Origin: Shewanella psychrophila
GTDB lineage: Bacteria > Pseudomonadota > Gammaproteobacteria > Enterobacterales > Shewanellaceae
Direction of reading: 5' to 3'
Assembly (NCBI RefSeq): GCF_002005305.1
Contig: NZ_CP014782.1
Coordinates: 2,294,001-2,358,000 of the forward strand
Length of the DNA stretch: 64,000 bases
Under the pieces are notes generated by a model, which ran no database searches, was not told the origin of the DNA, and saw nothing but the letters and a program-made list of their open reading frames with translations. Both the position numbers and the translations under genes were made by a program. Of the stretch, positions 35,127 through 43,716 are shown in pieces (the stretch's first letter is position 1; every line of letters starts with the position of its first letter).

Positions 35127-37415
35127 ATGAGTAGAAAAATAGAGTTGTTAGCGCCAGGCGGTGATGTTGAAGCAATAAAGGCCGCTATTGTTGCCGGTGC
35201 CAATGCCGTCTATTGCGGCTTAGATACCTTTAATGCCCGTAACCGTGCCGCTAACCTTTCCTTTGATGATCTCTGTGGCATCCTAAGGCTCGCTCACCAG
35301 TATGAATGTGAAGTGTTCCTGACTTTGAACGTGGTGATTTTGGAACATGAACTACCCGCACTATTTAAGTTACTGAATCAGTTAGTCAACACCAGTTTAG
35401 ATGGCATCATAGTTCAAGATCTCGGTCTGTTTAATCTCGTTAAGAAGCACTTCCCGACCTTAGACATTCACGCATCGACTCAGTTAACCACTCATAATGA
35501 AGGCCAGATACACTTTCTTAGCAGAATAGGCGCTTCACGGGTCAACCTCTCACGAGAAATGAATTTACCTGAGATAAAAACACTAACAGCCCTGGCCCAT
35601 GAACATGATATGTTGACCGAAGTGTTTGTTCATGGCTCTTTATGTATCGCTTTCTCGGGCCAATGTTATTCGAGCTCAGTCAGCGTCGGTAATTCAGGTA
35701 ACCGAGGCCGCTGTAGTCAGGCTTGCCGAGATGAGTACGAAGAGACGGCTGCGGGCAATAAATATCCTTTGAATCTCAAAGATAACTCAGCGTATTTTGA
35801 CCTGCCAGAATTAGTCGATGCTCAGGTTGATTCACTCAAAATTGAAGGTCGTATCAAGGGCGCACACTATGTTTATACCGTGGTAGATAGCTGGCGCAAA
35901 CAGATCAACCAGTTCGTCGATACCGGCAAGTTACTTGAAGATGATACTAACCTCTACAAGGTATTTAACCGTGATTTTACCAACTCATTCTTGAAGGGTA
36001 ACCTCACAAAAGACATGTTTATCGATAACCCTCGCGATAACAGTGTTAACCATGCGGTAGAAAAACAAAATGCTATCTCAGTGGTGCAAATCCAAGAAGT
36101 AAAACAAACACTCAGAGCCGATAAGAATGAGCTAGGGGCAAGCCTTGAAGATAAGATTCAGTACCTTAATATCGACAAGATGCTACTCACGTTAAACTTC
36201 AAAGGTCAGCTAGACCAGACCTTCGCTATTGAGGCAAGAGTTGAAACGGTTTCTAATCAAGTCGAACAAGCAAACCAGATCCAAACTTTCTCTGTTCAAT
36301 CTGAGTCCATGCTACGAGCCTCAGATAAGTCTCCATTAGATAAAGAGGCGTTAGAGAAACGCTTCAGAAGCTTCAACAACGCTGATTATGTTATACAAAA
36401 TTATGATTTCACTGAATTAGCTAGCGGTCTGAGTATTCCATTTAAAGAGCTAACGGCGCTTAAAAACAAGCTAGCGTTTCTGCTTAATAATTCGGTAGAT
36501 GTGATAGCCCCGGTTGAACTCCCAAAACTTGAGCAGCATGCCAAGGTGCATGGAAAACAAGATGATAAGCCAAGCCTTTCACTGCTGATAAGTGATGAGC
36601 AAGATGCCCATCTTGGCGATATTACCGATGCCGATATCTACTTCAAGCTGCCAGAGAGCTTTAAGAAAAACTGCAATAAGTATATTGAGCTATTGAAGCG
36701 TAATCCAAGATTCATCCCTTGGTTCCCAGCAGTATTGATCGGCAAAGATTACCTCGAAGCAGTGAGAATTCTTGAAGAGGTTAAGCCCACACGTATCGTC
36801 AGCAATAACACAGGTGTTGCCTATAAGGCGTTTGAGATGGGCATCGAGTGGATTGCCGGCCCACTGTTAAATACCACCAACTCCTATGCCCTGCGAACCT
36901 TACAGGAAGACTTAAACTGCTCTGGTGCATTTATTTCTAACGAAATTAACCGTATGCAGATGAGAAACATTAAGCGTCCTGCAGGGTTCAAGTTGCTTTA
37001 CAGCATCTATCATCCAATCTTAATGATGACTAGCCGTCAGTGTTTCTTCCAGCAGACCGTGGGCTGTAATAAACCGAGTATCGAAGATGGTTGCATGCTC
37101 AAATGTGAGAAAGCCACTACCATCACTAACGTCAAAGGGATCTCATTTGCCGTCGATAAGCAAAAAGGCGGTTACCCGAGCATCTACAACGATGAGCAAT
37201 TCTTAAACTTAGATGTGATCAATGACTACTCTAACCTATTCGATCAGTTCTTTATCGACCTGACCGATATCGGCTCAGGCTCAAAAGCTAAACTGGATAA
37301 AACCCAACTTATTGCACACTTCGAAAATTTGCTCGAAGGCAGTGAAGACGCTAAGACTCAGCTAGATACTATGGTAACCGTGTCGACACATGCTCAGTAC
37401 CGACAAGGTCTGTAA
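35127..37415 (+). CDS. U32-family protein (RlhA/YegQ-like)
   Basis: A 762-aa cytoplasmic member of the peptidase-U32 family. The TIM-barrel-like part begins ELLAPGGDVEAIKAAI. It carries the cysteine cluster CIAFSGQC and GRCSQAC that binds an iron-sulfur cluster in RNA-hydroxylating members, followed by a long C-terminal region with further cysteines (CFFQQTVGC, CMLKC). Known E. coli relatives modify rRNA (RlhA) or tRNA (TrhP); the length is closer to RlhA. The exact target cannot be assigned. Single gene with its own terminator. Confidence 0.8.
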   Translation: MSRKIELLAPGGDVEAIKAAIVAGANAVYCGLDTFNARNRAANLSFDDLCGILRLAHQYECEVFLTLNVVILEHELPALFKLLNQLVNTSLDGIIVQDLGLFNLVKKHFPTLDIHASTQLTTHNEGQIHFLSRIGASRVNLSREMNLPEIKTLTALAHEHDMLTEVFVHGSLCIAFSGQCYSSSVSVGNSGNRGRCSQACRDEYEETAAGNKYPLNLKDNSAYFDLPELVDAQVDSLKIEGRIKGAHYVYTVVDSWRKQINQFVDTGKLLEDDTNLYKVFNRDFTNSFLKGNLTKDMFIDNPRDNSVNHAVEKQNAISVVQIQEVKQTLRADKNELGASLEDKIQYLNIDKMLLTLNFKGQLDQTFAIEARVETVSNQVEQANQIQTFSVQSESMLRASDKSPLDKEALEKRFRSFNNADYVIQNYDFTELASGLSIPFKELTALKNKLAFLLNNSVDVIAPVELPKLEQHAKVHGKQDDKPSLSLLISDEQDAHLGDITDADIYFKLPESFKKNCNKYIELLKRNPRFIPWFPAVLIGKDYLEAVRILEEVKPTRIVSNNTGVAYKAFEMGIEWIAGPLLNTTNSYALRTLQEDLNCSGAFISNEINRMQMRNIKRPAGFKLLYSIYHPILMMTSRQCFFQQTVGCNKPSIEDGCMLKCEKATTITNVKGISFAVDKQKGGYPSIYNDEQFLNLDVINDYSNLFDQFFIDLTDIGSGSKAKLDKTQLIAHFENLLEGSEDAKTQLDTMVTVSTHAQYRQGL

Positions 37416-37447
37416 CCGGTCCAAATTATATTTTATGAATAAAGTAG

Positions 37448-37487
37448 AAAGAGCAGCCTATCGGTGTTTTGAAATAGGCTGCTCTTT
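37448..37487 (+). terminator. Terminator after the U32 gene
   Basis: Perfect 14-bp stem AAAGAGCAGCCTAT/ATAGGCTGCTCTTT with a 12-nt loop, 32 bp past the stop. Confidence 0.8.
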
Positions 37488-37571
37488 CTTTATAAGATAA
37501 GCTTGTTTCTTCATCGCCTCTGCACCTATACACTTATAATCGACCTAACGATTAAAGAGTCAATAAAACCC

Positions 37572-38342
37572 ATGAACCAGCTCCCTTTACCAACCCTCTA
37601 TTCACTGCAGCACTGCCCCTATGCCATGCGAGCCCGCTTAGGCTTGTTACTGGCTAAACAGAAAGTCATGCTAAAAGCCGTGGTCACCAAAAATAAACCC
37701 GAGGAAATGCTCGCCATTTCCCCCAAGGGCACAGTACCCGTGCTTATACTTGAACATGTGATTGAAGATCTCAGTGAATGTGAGGATGAGAGTCACGGTG
37801 TGGCTAGAGTGGTGACTAGAGTTGAGGCCGGAGTTGAAACTGGGATCGAAAGTGCAGACTATTCTCAACAAGTAAAAATCATCGATGAGAGTGTGGATAT
37901 CATGCTGTGGGCGCTGAACATAAACGACCCGGATGATCTACTGTTAAGCCAGACACCCGATGCGCTGCCAAAGATGCTCAAATTAATCAGCTACAACGAT
38001 AAGGTATTCAAGCCATTGCTCGAAGAATATAAAGATGCCAAACGCTATCATAAAGACACCGAATCCGAGTTACGTCAGCAGTGTGAAGGTTTTATACAAA
38101 CTTTAGAGCTACGCCTGTCTCAACACACATACCTAATGGGCGACAGCCTAAGCTTGCTCGATTTTGCGCTACTGCCCTTCGTGCGTCAGTTTGCCCGAGT
38201 CGACCGCCATTGGTATTTACAATCCCCCTATCCGTTATTAAGACAGTGGTTAAAAGCCCACTTGGACAGCCCGCTATTTTCGCGAATGATGAAGAAATTC
38301 CCGCTCTATCTTGAGTCTGGAGAAGCGTATCCTTTTGGTTAA
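37572..38342 (+). CDS. Glutathione S-transferase family protein with loop insert
   Basis: A 256-aa GST-like protein. The N-terminal thioredoxin-fold domain carries CPYAMRAR, as in glutaredoxin-2-type and stringent-starvation-like members, and cis-Pro in GTVPVL. The expected step from VLILE to IDESVDIMLWAL is interrupted by about 35 extra residues (IEDLSECEDESHG...) with a repetitive VVTRVEAGVETGIES stretch. The alpha-helical C-terminal domain is normal. I start at the ATG at 37572, which opens the domain; the frame runs 23 codons further upstream. Substrate unknown. Confidence 0.82.
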   Translation: MNQLPLPTLYSLQHCPYAMRARLGLLLAKQKVMLKAVVTKNKPEEMLAISPKGTVPVLILEHVIEDLSECEDESHGVARVVTRVEAGVETGIESADYSQQVKIIDESVDIMLWALNINDPDDLLLSQTPDALPKMLKLISYNDKVFKPLLEEYKDAKRYHKDTESELRQQCEGFIQTLELRLSQHTYLMGDSLSLLDFALLPFVRQFARVDRHWYLQSPYPLLRQWLKAHLDSPLFSRMMKKFPLYLESGEAYPFG

Positions 38343-38402
38343 AAGAAAAGCTCTAGATAACCTGATTGATGTTCCGTGTAAACGACTGTTATAAGGCAAC
38401 AC

Positions 38403-38420
38403 ATTATTAGCGCTAATAAT
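38403..38420. promoter_or_regulatory. Perfect 18-bp palindrome, possible operator
   Basis: ATTATTAGCGCTAATAAT is self-complementary over its whole length. A central CG flanked by symmetrical AT-rich arms is typical of LacI-family operators, but I cannot name the protein. It lies 61 bp after the GST-like gene and about 200 bp before the small lysine-rich gene. Confidence 0.45.
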
Positions 38421-38617
38421 ATGTACTAATAAGATACCGCAAAACACATACCGACCAGCTAATGTAAGCTATTCCTATCAATTGATCGTCTGTAGAGGCA
38501 TACTGATATAGTTATGCATTGACTTATAACTTGCATAAAGGCCATAGCGTATCTTCAGCCCTTAGGTTGGCTCAAACTAACTTTAGGTTTAAGAGTTTAC
38601 CTCAAAAGGAAAGTATC

Positions 38618-38734
38618 ATGAGTAAAGGTCAAGACAGTAAAAAAAATGTCAAAAAGAAACCGCTTTTAACAGCAAAAGAGAAGAAAGCAGCAAAGGCTGC
38701 GAAGAAAACCTCCAGCAATTCTCTAGCTCATTAA
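38618..38734 (+). CDS. Small lysine-rich protein, unknown function
   Basis: A 38-aa basic protein (MSKGQDSKKNVKKKP..., with an AKEKKAAKAAKK core) behind a good ribosome-binding site, AAAGGAAAG. It is about one-third lysine and may bind nucleic acid. The frame is open 33 codons further upstream, but the signal favours this start. A terminator follows, supporting an independent gene. Confidence 0.6.
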   Translation: MSKGQDSKKNVKKKPLLTAKEKKAAKAAKKTSSNSLAH

Positions 38735-38743
38735 GCACTAGAT

Positions 38744-38775
38744 GGTCATCAAAATTTTTCGATGGCCTTTCTTTT
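38744..38775 (+). terminator. Terminator after the small lysine-rich gene
   Basis: Stem GGTCATC/GATGGCC (one G-U pair in RNA) with a 10-nt loop, then TTTCTTTT. Confidence 0.65.
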
Positions 38776-38906
38776 ACTCGTCAAAAAAGCAACTAAAGAA
38801 TCCATTCTTAATAGACTGCAAGTACCTAATCTTCTTACTAGAAACAGGAAACTTTCTTCAGAAGACCCCTTCATAAAATTTATTTTTCAGGGGAAAGCCG
38901 CATAAA

Positions 38907-39206
38907 TCAGTCGATGACGGCCTTAGTCGCCTTCTTCATCACACTGTCACTTTTTTTCGGCTTAGCAATATCCACCGCTTTGCCCGCAACGCCCTCATCC
39001 GGTAACGCTTCATTCACTGCTTTAGTCGTAGCGTCTTTAGCCGTTTCGGCAGGAGAGCAACGACCCTTAACGCCAACAGTGGCATTTGCAACAGCACTTT
39101 TGGCTGCTTTCTCGGCAGTACAATCCGGATTAACAATCCCAGCACTGGCTAACTGAGAAATACTCAGCATTGCACCGACTAATACCCATCTACATACCTT
39201 GTCCAT
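38907..39206 (-). CDS. Small secreted protein, unknown function
   Basis: A 99-aa product with a signal peptide (MDKVCRWVLVGAMLSISQLASA, cleaved near 22). The mature part is low complexity, rich in Ala, Lys, Thr and Val, with two cysteines (PDC, GRC). AGGTG precedes the ATG at 39206. No recognised family; its composition suggests an elongated or disordered periplasmic protein. Confidence 0.6.
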   Translation of the reverse strand: MDKVCRWVLVGAMLSISQLASAGIVNPDCTAEKAAKSAVANATVGVKGRCSPAETAKDATTKAVNEALPDEGVAGKAVDIAKPKKSDSVMKKATKAVID

Positions 39207-39483
39207 CACTGCACCTCGAATACAAAAATAAATTGAACCGAATATCATACTAGCACTGGGTCTTATACCACTCAACAAGAGGGTTTAATATAGAGGTCTC
39301 AAAACAAGATATCCGGCTCAAACTTTCATCAAGGTCAAGACCAAAACCAAAGTCGAAGCCGAAGCTATGTTCACTCGTCTGCCCTAATGCTTCCTAGCTG
39401 TATTAGAGAGAGATATTTGATTTATGTCTTTGGTAAATGACTGAATGAGTTTAAAATAACCAAAAATATTAAGGATGATACTC

Positions 39484-40518
39484 ATGAGATTTTATCGGTT
39501 AAATTCATTGACTCTGGGCTTAATGACCACCTTCATACTGACAGCGTGTGGCACTGGTGATTTGAATCCTCTCCTCATCACCAGTAGCTCAGTGCCAGAT
39601 AATGATATCAAGGCCATTTCAGCCAAAATAGAAGCCCGTTATCCCAAGATGGATAAACAGCTTAAGCTGCAAATATTAGATGTGGCGGTTAAATCCATGG
39701 AAGACATGGTGTGGATTGAAGGTGGCAGTTTCATGATGGGCGATATTCGAACCCCTTGTGACATTATCGATAAAGATCGCATGGACTGGACACCTGAAGC
39801 CAGTTGCTACAGCGACTTCATCTCCAGAAAAAATGGCGCAATTTATCAGCACAAGGTCACACTGGATAACTATTCATTGGCCAAATATGAAACAACTTAT
39901 TATGGGGCCGATGCATATCGTTTAGCCCACGGTATAGAGCTGGACCGTGCCGAAGATCGTGTGTTGTATGAGGGATTAACTCAACGAATTAAAAATGACC
40001 CATCGAGAACCAAGCGCTGGCAAGAAGCCAAAAACTACTGCCTCTGGCTGGGCGATCTCACTGGCTACAAGTTTGACTTACCTACCGAAGCCCAGTGGGA
40101 ATATGCGGCGCGCAACCGCGGTAAAAATATCTACTACGCCACCAACAATGGTTATAAACAGCGTGCTAATGACAGTTATTATGTTTCAGAGTTAGGCCGG
40201 CATGTCGACATCCTCCCCGAAGAAGTCAATTACGGCTCAGGATTTGACGAGGTTGGTAGCTGGCCGGCTAACCCCTTGGGTATTCACGACCTGTCCGGCA
40301 ACATGGAGGAGTGGGTTAATGACTGGTTCTCGGCGGATTATTACCAACACTCACCAGAAGACAATCCTCAGGGGCCGGACACTGGCAGCGATAAAGTGGT
40401 CAGAGGAGGCCAAGGTTTGGTCGTCACGACTCGCGCCTTCGAGCCGATCGATAGTGAATATACTGCTACAAGAGGTTTTCGCTGCGCTGTGCAGCAAAGC
40501 CTCCCTGTGGTTGAATGA
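39484..40518 (+). CDS. FGE-sulfatase-domain lipoprotein next to the T6SS effector
   Basis: A 344-aa lipoprotein (lipobox LTAC near residue 21) with a formylglycine-generating-enzyme/C-type-lectin-like fold: VWIEGGSFMMGD, YEVTxxxY-type YETTYYGADAY, LPTEAQWEYAAR, DLSGNMEEWVNDW and final TRGFRCAV. The paired active-site cysteines of true FGE are absent, so catalysis is unlikely. It converges on the effector gene with 9 bp between the stops. FGE-fold proteins occur in T6SS loci; an immunity or accessory role is an inference from position. AAGGA precedes the ATG at 39484, not the ATG three codons upstream. Confidence 0.8.
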   Translation: MRFYRLNSLTLGLMTTFILTACGTGDLNPLLITSSSVPDNDIKAISAKIEARYPKMDKQLKLQILDVAVKSMEDMVWIEGGSFMMGDIRTPCDIIDKDRMDWTPEASCYSDFISRKNGAIYQHKVTLDNYSLAKYETTYYGADAYRLAHGIELDRAEDRVLYEGLTQRIKNDPSRTKRWQEAKNYCLWLGDLTGYKFDLPTEAQWEYAARNRGKNIYYATNNGYKQRANDSYYVSELGRHVDILPEEVNYGSGFDEVGSWPANPLGIHDLSGNMEEWVNDWFSADYYQHSPEDNPQGPDTGSDKVVRGGQGLVVTTRAFEPIDSEYTATRGFRCAVQQSLPVVE

Positions 40519-40527
40519 TATTACCCT

Positions 40528-43075
40528 TTACACATAAAATGTATCTCCCGGCTGATATTCGTGTAGCTGGGCTATTTGCTCGCCGATTTGTTTTTTGTTA
40601 GGACTATTTCTATCACTCATCTCACTTCGACTACGCAATTGGTACACTTTAGGTAATTGAGGTGCGCTGCTGGCTTGAACATTGGCGCATCTTAGCGCAG
40701 CTAAGGCATCGAGCCAGACATTAAAGTCATGCTGTTGGTGTCTATCTAAGATGGCATTAATGCGGTTTAAGTTCGCAAATAAGGCTTTATCTCCCGATGC
40801 CTTAGTACCGCTGGCATTCATGCAGGCTAAGCTTTCTTCGAACTTACGCCAACTCTTGATGCTAGTGCTCAGCAAGAGATAGATGGCCTTTTCCTGTTGC
40901 TGCTCCCAGTTAAACCAAAAGGTCGTCACTAAAGTATTGAGCAGCAAACCAACAGTTTCCGGTGGTAACAAACGTGGAGGTATGCCGGCGTAATGTTCCT
41001 GATTAATTATCCGCTCGGCAACCCGCAAAGCCTCGGCTTCTTGATACTGTTGCGATTCCCAATTACGAACCCGATCACCCCACCAAGTCTCAATAGCAGT
41101 CGTTCCTGACATCACCGCTTGTTGCAAGTAGAGCTTGGGGTTCTGGACCAGTGCGTTTGTTTCATCCAGTACCTTTTGTGGCACAGCGAACGCATAGTAA
41201 CTGGCACGTTGCAAATATTGGTACGCGTCTTTATTGATATTATCGAGCACGTGATAATCCACCACCTCGAGTGCGCCCCATATCACCTTGACCAGCTCCC
41301 AGAGTTTTTCAAAATCTACGGTAGTACCAAAGCCACCGCTGCCCCCAGGGCCCCAAACTAAGCGACCCGAGCAATAGAAATAAAATTGCCCCCTATCTAA
41401 TGCCAGTTGAAACTCGCCGCCAATCCCGGCACCAAAGGAAATGTTGCCCTCGGCTTTAATTTCAGCCAGTGCACTGAAATTGGTGGTAGCAATATCTTCC
41501 GGTGACTGCCATTCGAGCGCACCTGCAACCTGACCGCCCGCTTGTACTCCAGCAAAACCTTCCGCTTTTACCCCGAGGCCACCTGTCGCATTGGTGGGGG
41601 CAAGCTGAGTATTGGCTGATAATAAAATCCCCCCCCGATGCCTGCTCTTGATTACTGAGTTTAGCTTCGCCATTGACAATCACTCCCGCAAAGCAGCTCA
41701 AGGTCACGCCGATTGAGGCGCGAAAGCAACCAAAGGAATAGAGTGCGGTTTGTTTGTTACTGTCGAGATAAGCCAAGGTTAAGGCGTAGCCTTTCTCATA
41801 GGGCATAAAATATTTGCCTTCCACCTTGCCTTCGGCCAAAGAGAAAGTGGCATCACCGCCGATACCAATATCCACCTTCCCTTCGCTGGGTTCAAAACTA
41901 GCCTTAACGCTGGCTTGAGCCGAAAATCGCAGTAACTGCGCTTCTGCGCTAACTGCAAAGCGGGTATCCCCATCCTCATTGACCCATAACTTTTTGGTGT
42001 CTTTCCACTCCTTCCATTTCCACCCGGGGTGTGCCCACTTCTTGATATTGCCTTCTAACTTACCCAACATGCCATTGCTTTTATCTTTGACCAGGCCCTC
42101 ACGTATATCCTCAAACATCGCCTGCTGTATGCCAGCTACATCACGATTAGCTATCAACTGGCGTAATCGGGTCTGAGTTGGGTTTGTTCGCCAAGATGTC
42201 CTTTCACGCTCAAGAAACTCCGCGCGGATATACACTAATCGGTTTTCACTCACCAACATGATTTCGATGATGCCTCTCTGGCTAGGGCGGGAACCAAGCT
42301 GTCCACTCACGTTACCGAGGTTCTCGAAGTTAACGCCTTGCTTCACCGAGCTTTCCGGTGAAGGTTTACTGGGCACTTGCGCGATGAGTTTTTCTATCTC
42401 TGTATCGATACTCTTGAGTCGCTGGCTCCGCAGCGTTGCCATTGATGGCTCAGAGAAAAAGGGCACATAGTCAGCAAGCAACTGACGCGTACGCCGTAAC
42501 TCGGTAATTTTTGCCACTAGGTACTGTTTATTTTGTGGCTGAATAGCTGAAGACTGGGTTGCCCCCTTACTTGACTCAACACCAATGGCCCCGGCGTGCA
42601 CCGCTTTAGCGACCCAAGCCTGTTTTCGGCTCAGATGTTGTTCAACATCGGCTTCGCTGGCTTCTTTGTTATCGGGCGCTTTATCTAATACTGCTCGGTA
42701 ATCTTCAATGAGCTTGTCCATAGTGGAAATTTCTTGCTTGAGCAAGGTCTGGGCATGCTCATCAAGGACGTAATAAGCATCAGGCTCACCACCAGTTAGA
42801 AATAATACATCGCAGGCATCCATCCCTTTACAAGCAGGTTTACCCATTACACAACCAGGCTCTACAGGACGCACTGGCTCAACCGGTTCAATGGTCAGCT
42901 CAGGCTCCGCCGGCTCAAAGGTGCTCGGCAGTGTTACGAGCTCGCCAGGATAAATGACGTCCGGGTTTAATTGATATTGCGGGTTTAACGCTAACAGCTC
43001 AGGAAAGGCAATATTTTGCTCGATGGCGATGCCTAATAGGGTATCGCCCTGTTTAACGGTATAGGTGGTAGTCAT
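40528..43075 (-). pseudogene. T6SS LysM effector, frame interrupted at a G8 tract
   Basis: One long effector gene in two frames: the first from MTTTYTVKQGDTL at 43075, the second running to 40528. The LysM domain is at 3-47. Next come a Pro/Glu linker and a Cys cluster (CVMGKPACKGMDACD), then a helical region and glycine-rich beta segments repeated on both sides of the break (DIGIGGDATFSLAEGK; SFGAGIGGEFQLALDRG). With G7 instead of G8 at 41629-41636 the frames join as QASGGILLSANTQ, giving 848 aa with no other defect. Downstream of vgrG and the DUF4123 adaptor, so secretion on VgrG is likely. The toxic activity is not recognisable. Pseudogene, phase variation, slippage or sequencing error all remain possible. 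Confidence 0.75.
41629..41636 (-). repeat. G8 homopolymer tract at the frame break
   Basis: Eight C on the plus strand, eight G on the coding strand, exactly where the effector reading frame shifts. Loss of one G restores the full-length frame. Confidence 0.9.
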
Positions 43076-43089
43076 AATGAGTGGTTCCG

Positions 43090-43716
43090 TTATCCTGAAT
43101 GTACAGTAGGTGAATGGGCAGTATTTTGCTGCCACTGGGTTAACACTTGCTGCATTGCCTCACCCTGTTGGGCTGTCATTGTCCAGCGGGTAACATCTGA
43201 GTGTTGAGAAGGTGAGGCGGCATTGGCCACAGAAGCGGATAACCATTGCTTGTCAAACCAGGTGAATGAGGTGATACCTTGAAAAAAATGTTGTTTATCT
43301 GCCTTGCTCATCACCATCATCAAAGGCAGCAGCATTCTGGGTTCATAAAACCTGAACAGGGCAAGGTTTTGGCCGCTATTAATGGTCAAGCATTCAGAGA
43401 GCAAGTCAGCTAACGCTTCAAAACTCAAGTCTGACTGAATAAAACAGCCAACAGGGAAACGCTGGCAAGCGGATTTAATACTGCTTGTGAGTTGTGTCCG
43501 CTCAGCAAGCTCAATCAATAGCGGTCCATCTTCGGCCAGTGATTGGTAAGGCGTATCAGAAAACAGGGGAATAGACCTTGCAGAAATGCCCTCTTCATAC
43601 AACCATTGACTAATATCCGAACACAAAAGCGGCTCTATAATGGCGTATTGCGCACTGTCGATACGGGACACACTCTGCGTGATGTCAGCCTGAACTAAGT
43701 CGAGTGTATGCTGCAT
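43090..43716 (-). CDS. DUF4123 T6SS effector chaperone/adaptor
   Basis: A 208-aa cytoplasmic protein of the DUF4123 (Tap/TEC) type that loads effectors onto VgrG: QYAIIEPLL near the start, an ELAERTQL/ FIQSDLSFEALADLL middle, and LFRFYEPRMLLPLMM, the usual signature. GGAGG 7 nt before the ATG at 43716 fixes the start, which overlaps the end of vgrG by 22 bp. The effector gene follows after 14 bp, the standard vgrG-adaptor-effector order. Confidence 0.88.
   Translation of the reverse strand: MQHTLDLVQADITQSVSRIDSAQYAIIEPLLCSDISQWLYEEGISARSIPLFSDTPYQSLAEDGPLLIELAERTQLTSSIKSACQRFPVGCFIQSDLSFEALADLLSECLTINSGQNLALFRFYEPRMLLPLMMVMSKADKQHFFQGITSFTWFDKQWLSASVANAASPSQHSDVTRWTMTAQQGEAMQQVLTQWQQNTAHSPTVHSG

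Noticed and set aside
39484..40518. Active formylglycine-generating enzyme
   Set aside because: The paired active-site cysteines of true FGE are missing; only the fold and the common GFRCA end are seen.
40528..41679. Independent second gene downstream of the LysM effector
   Set aside because: Its start lies inside the effector frame, has no clear ribosome-binding site, and joins it exactly when one G is removed from the G8 tract.
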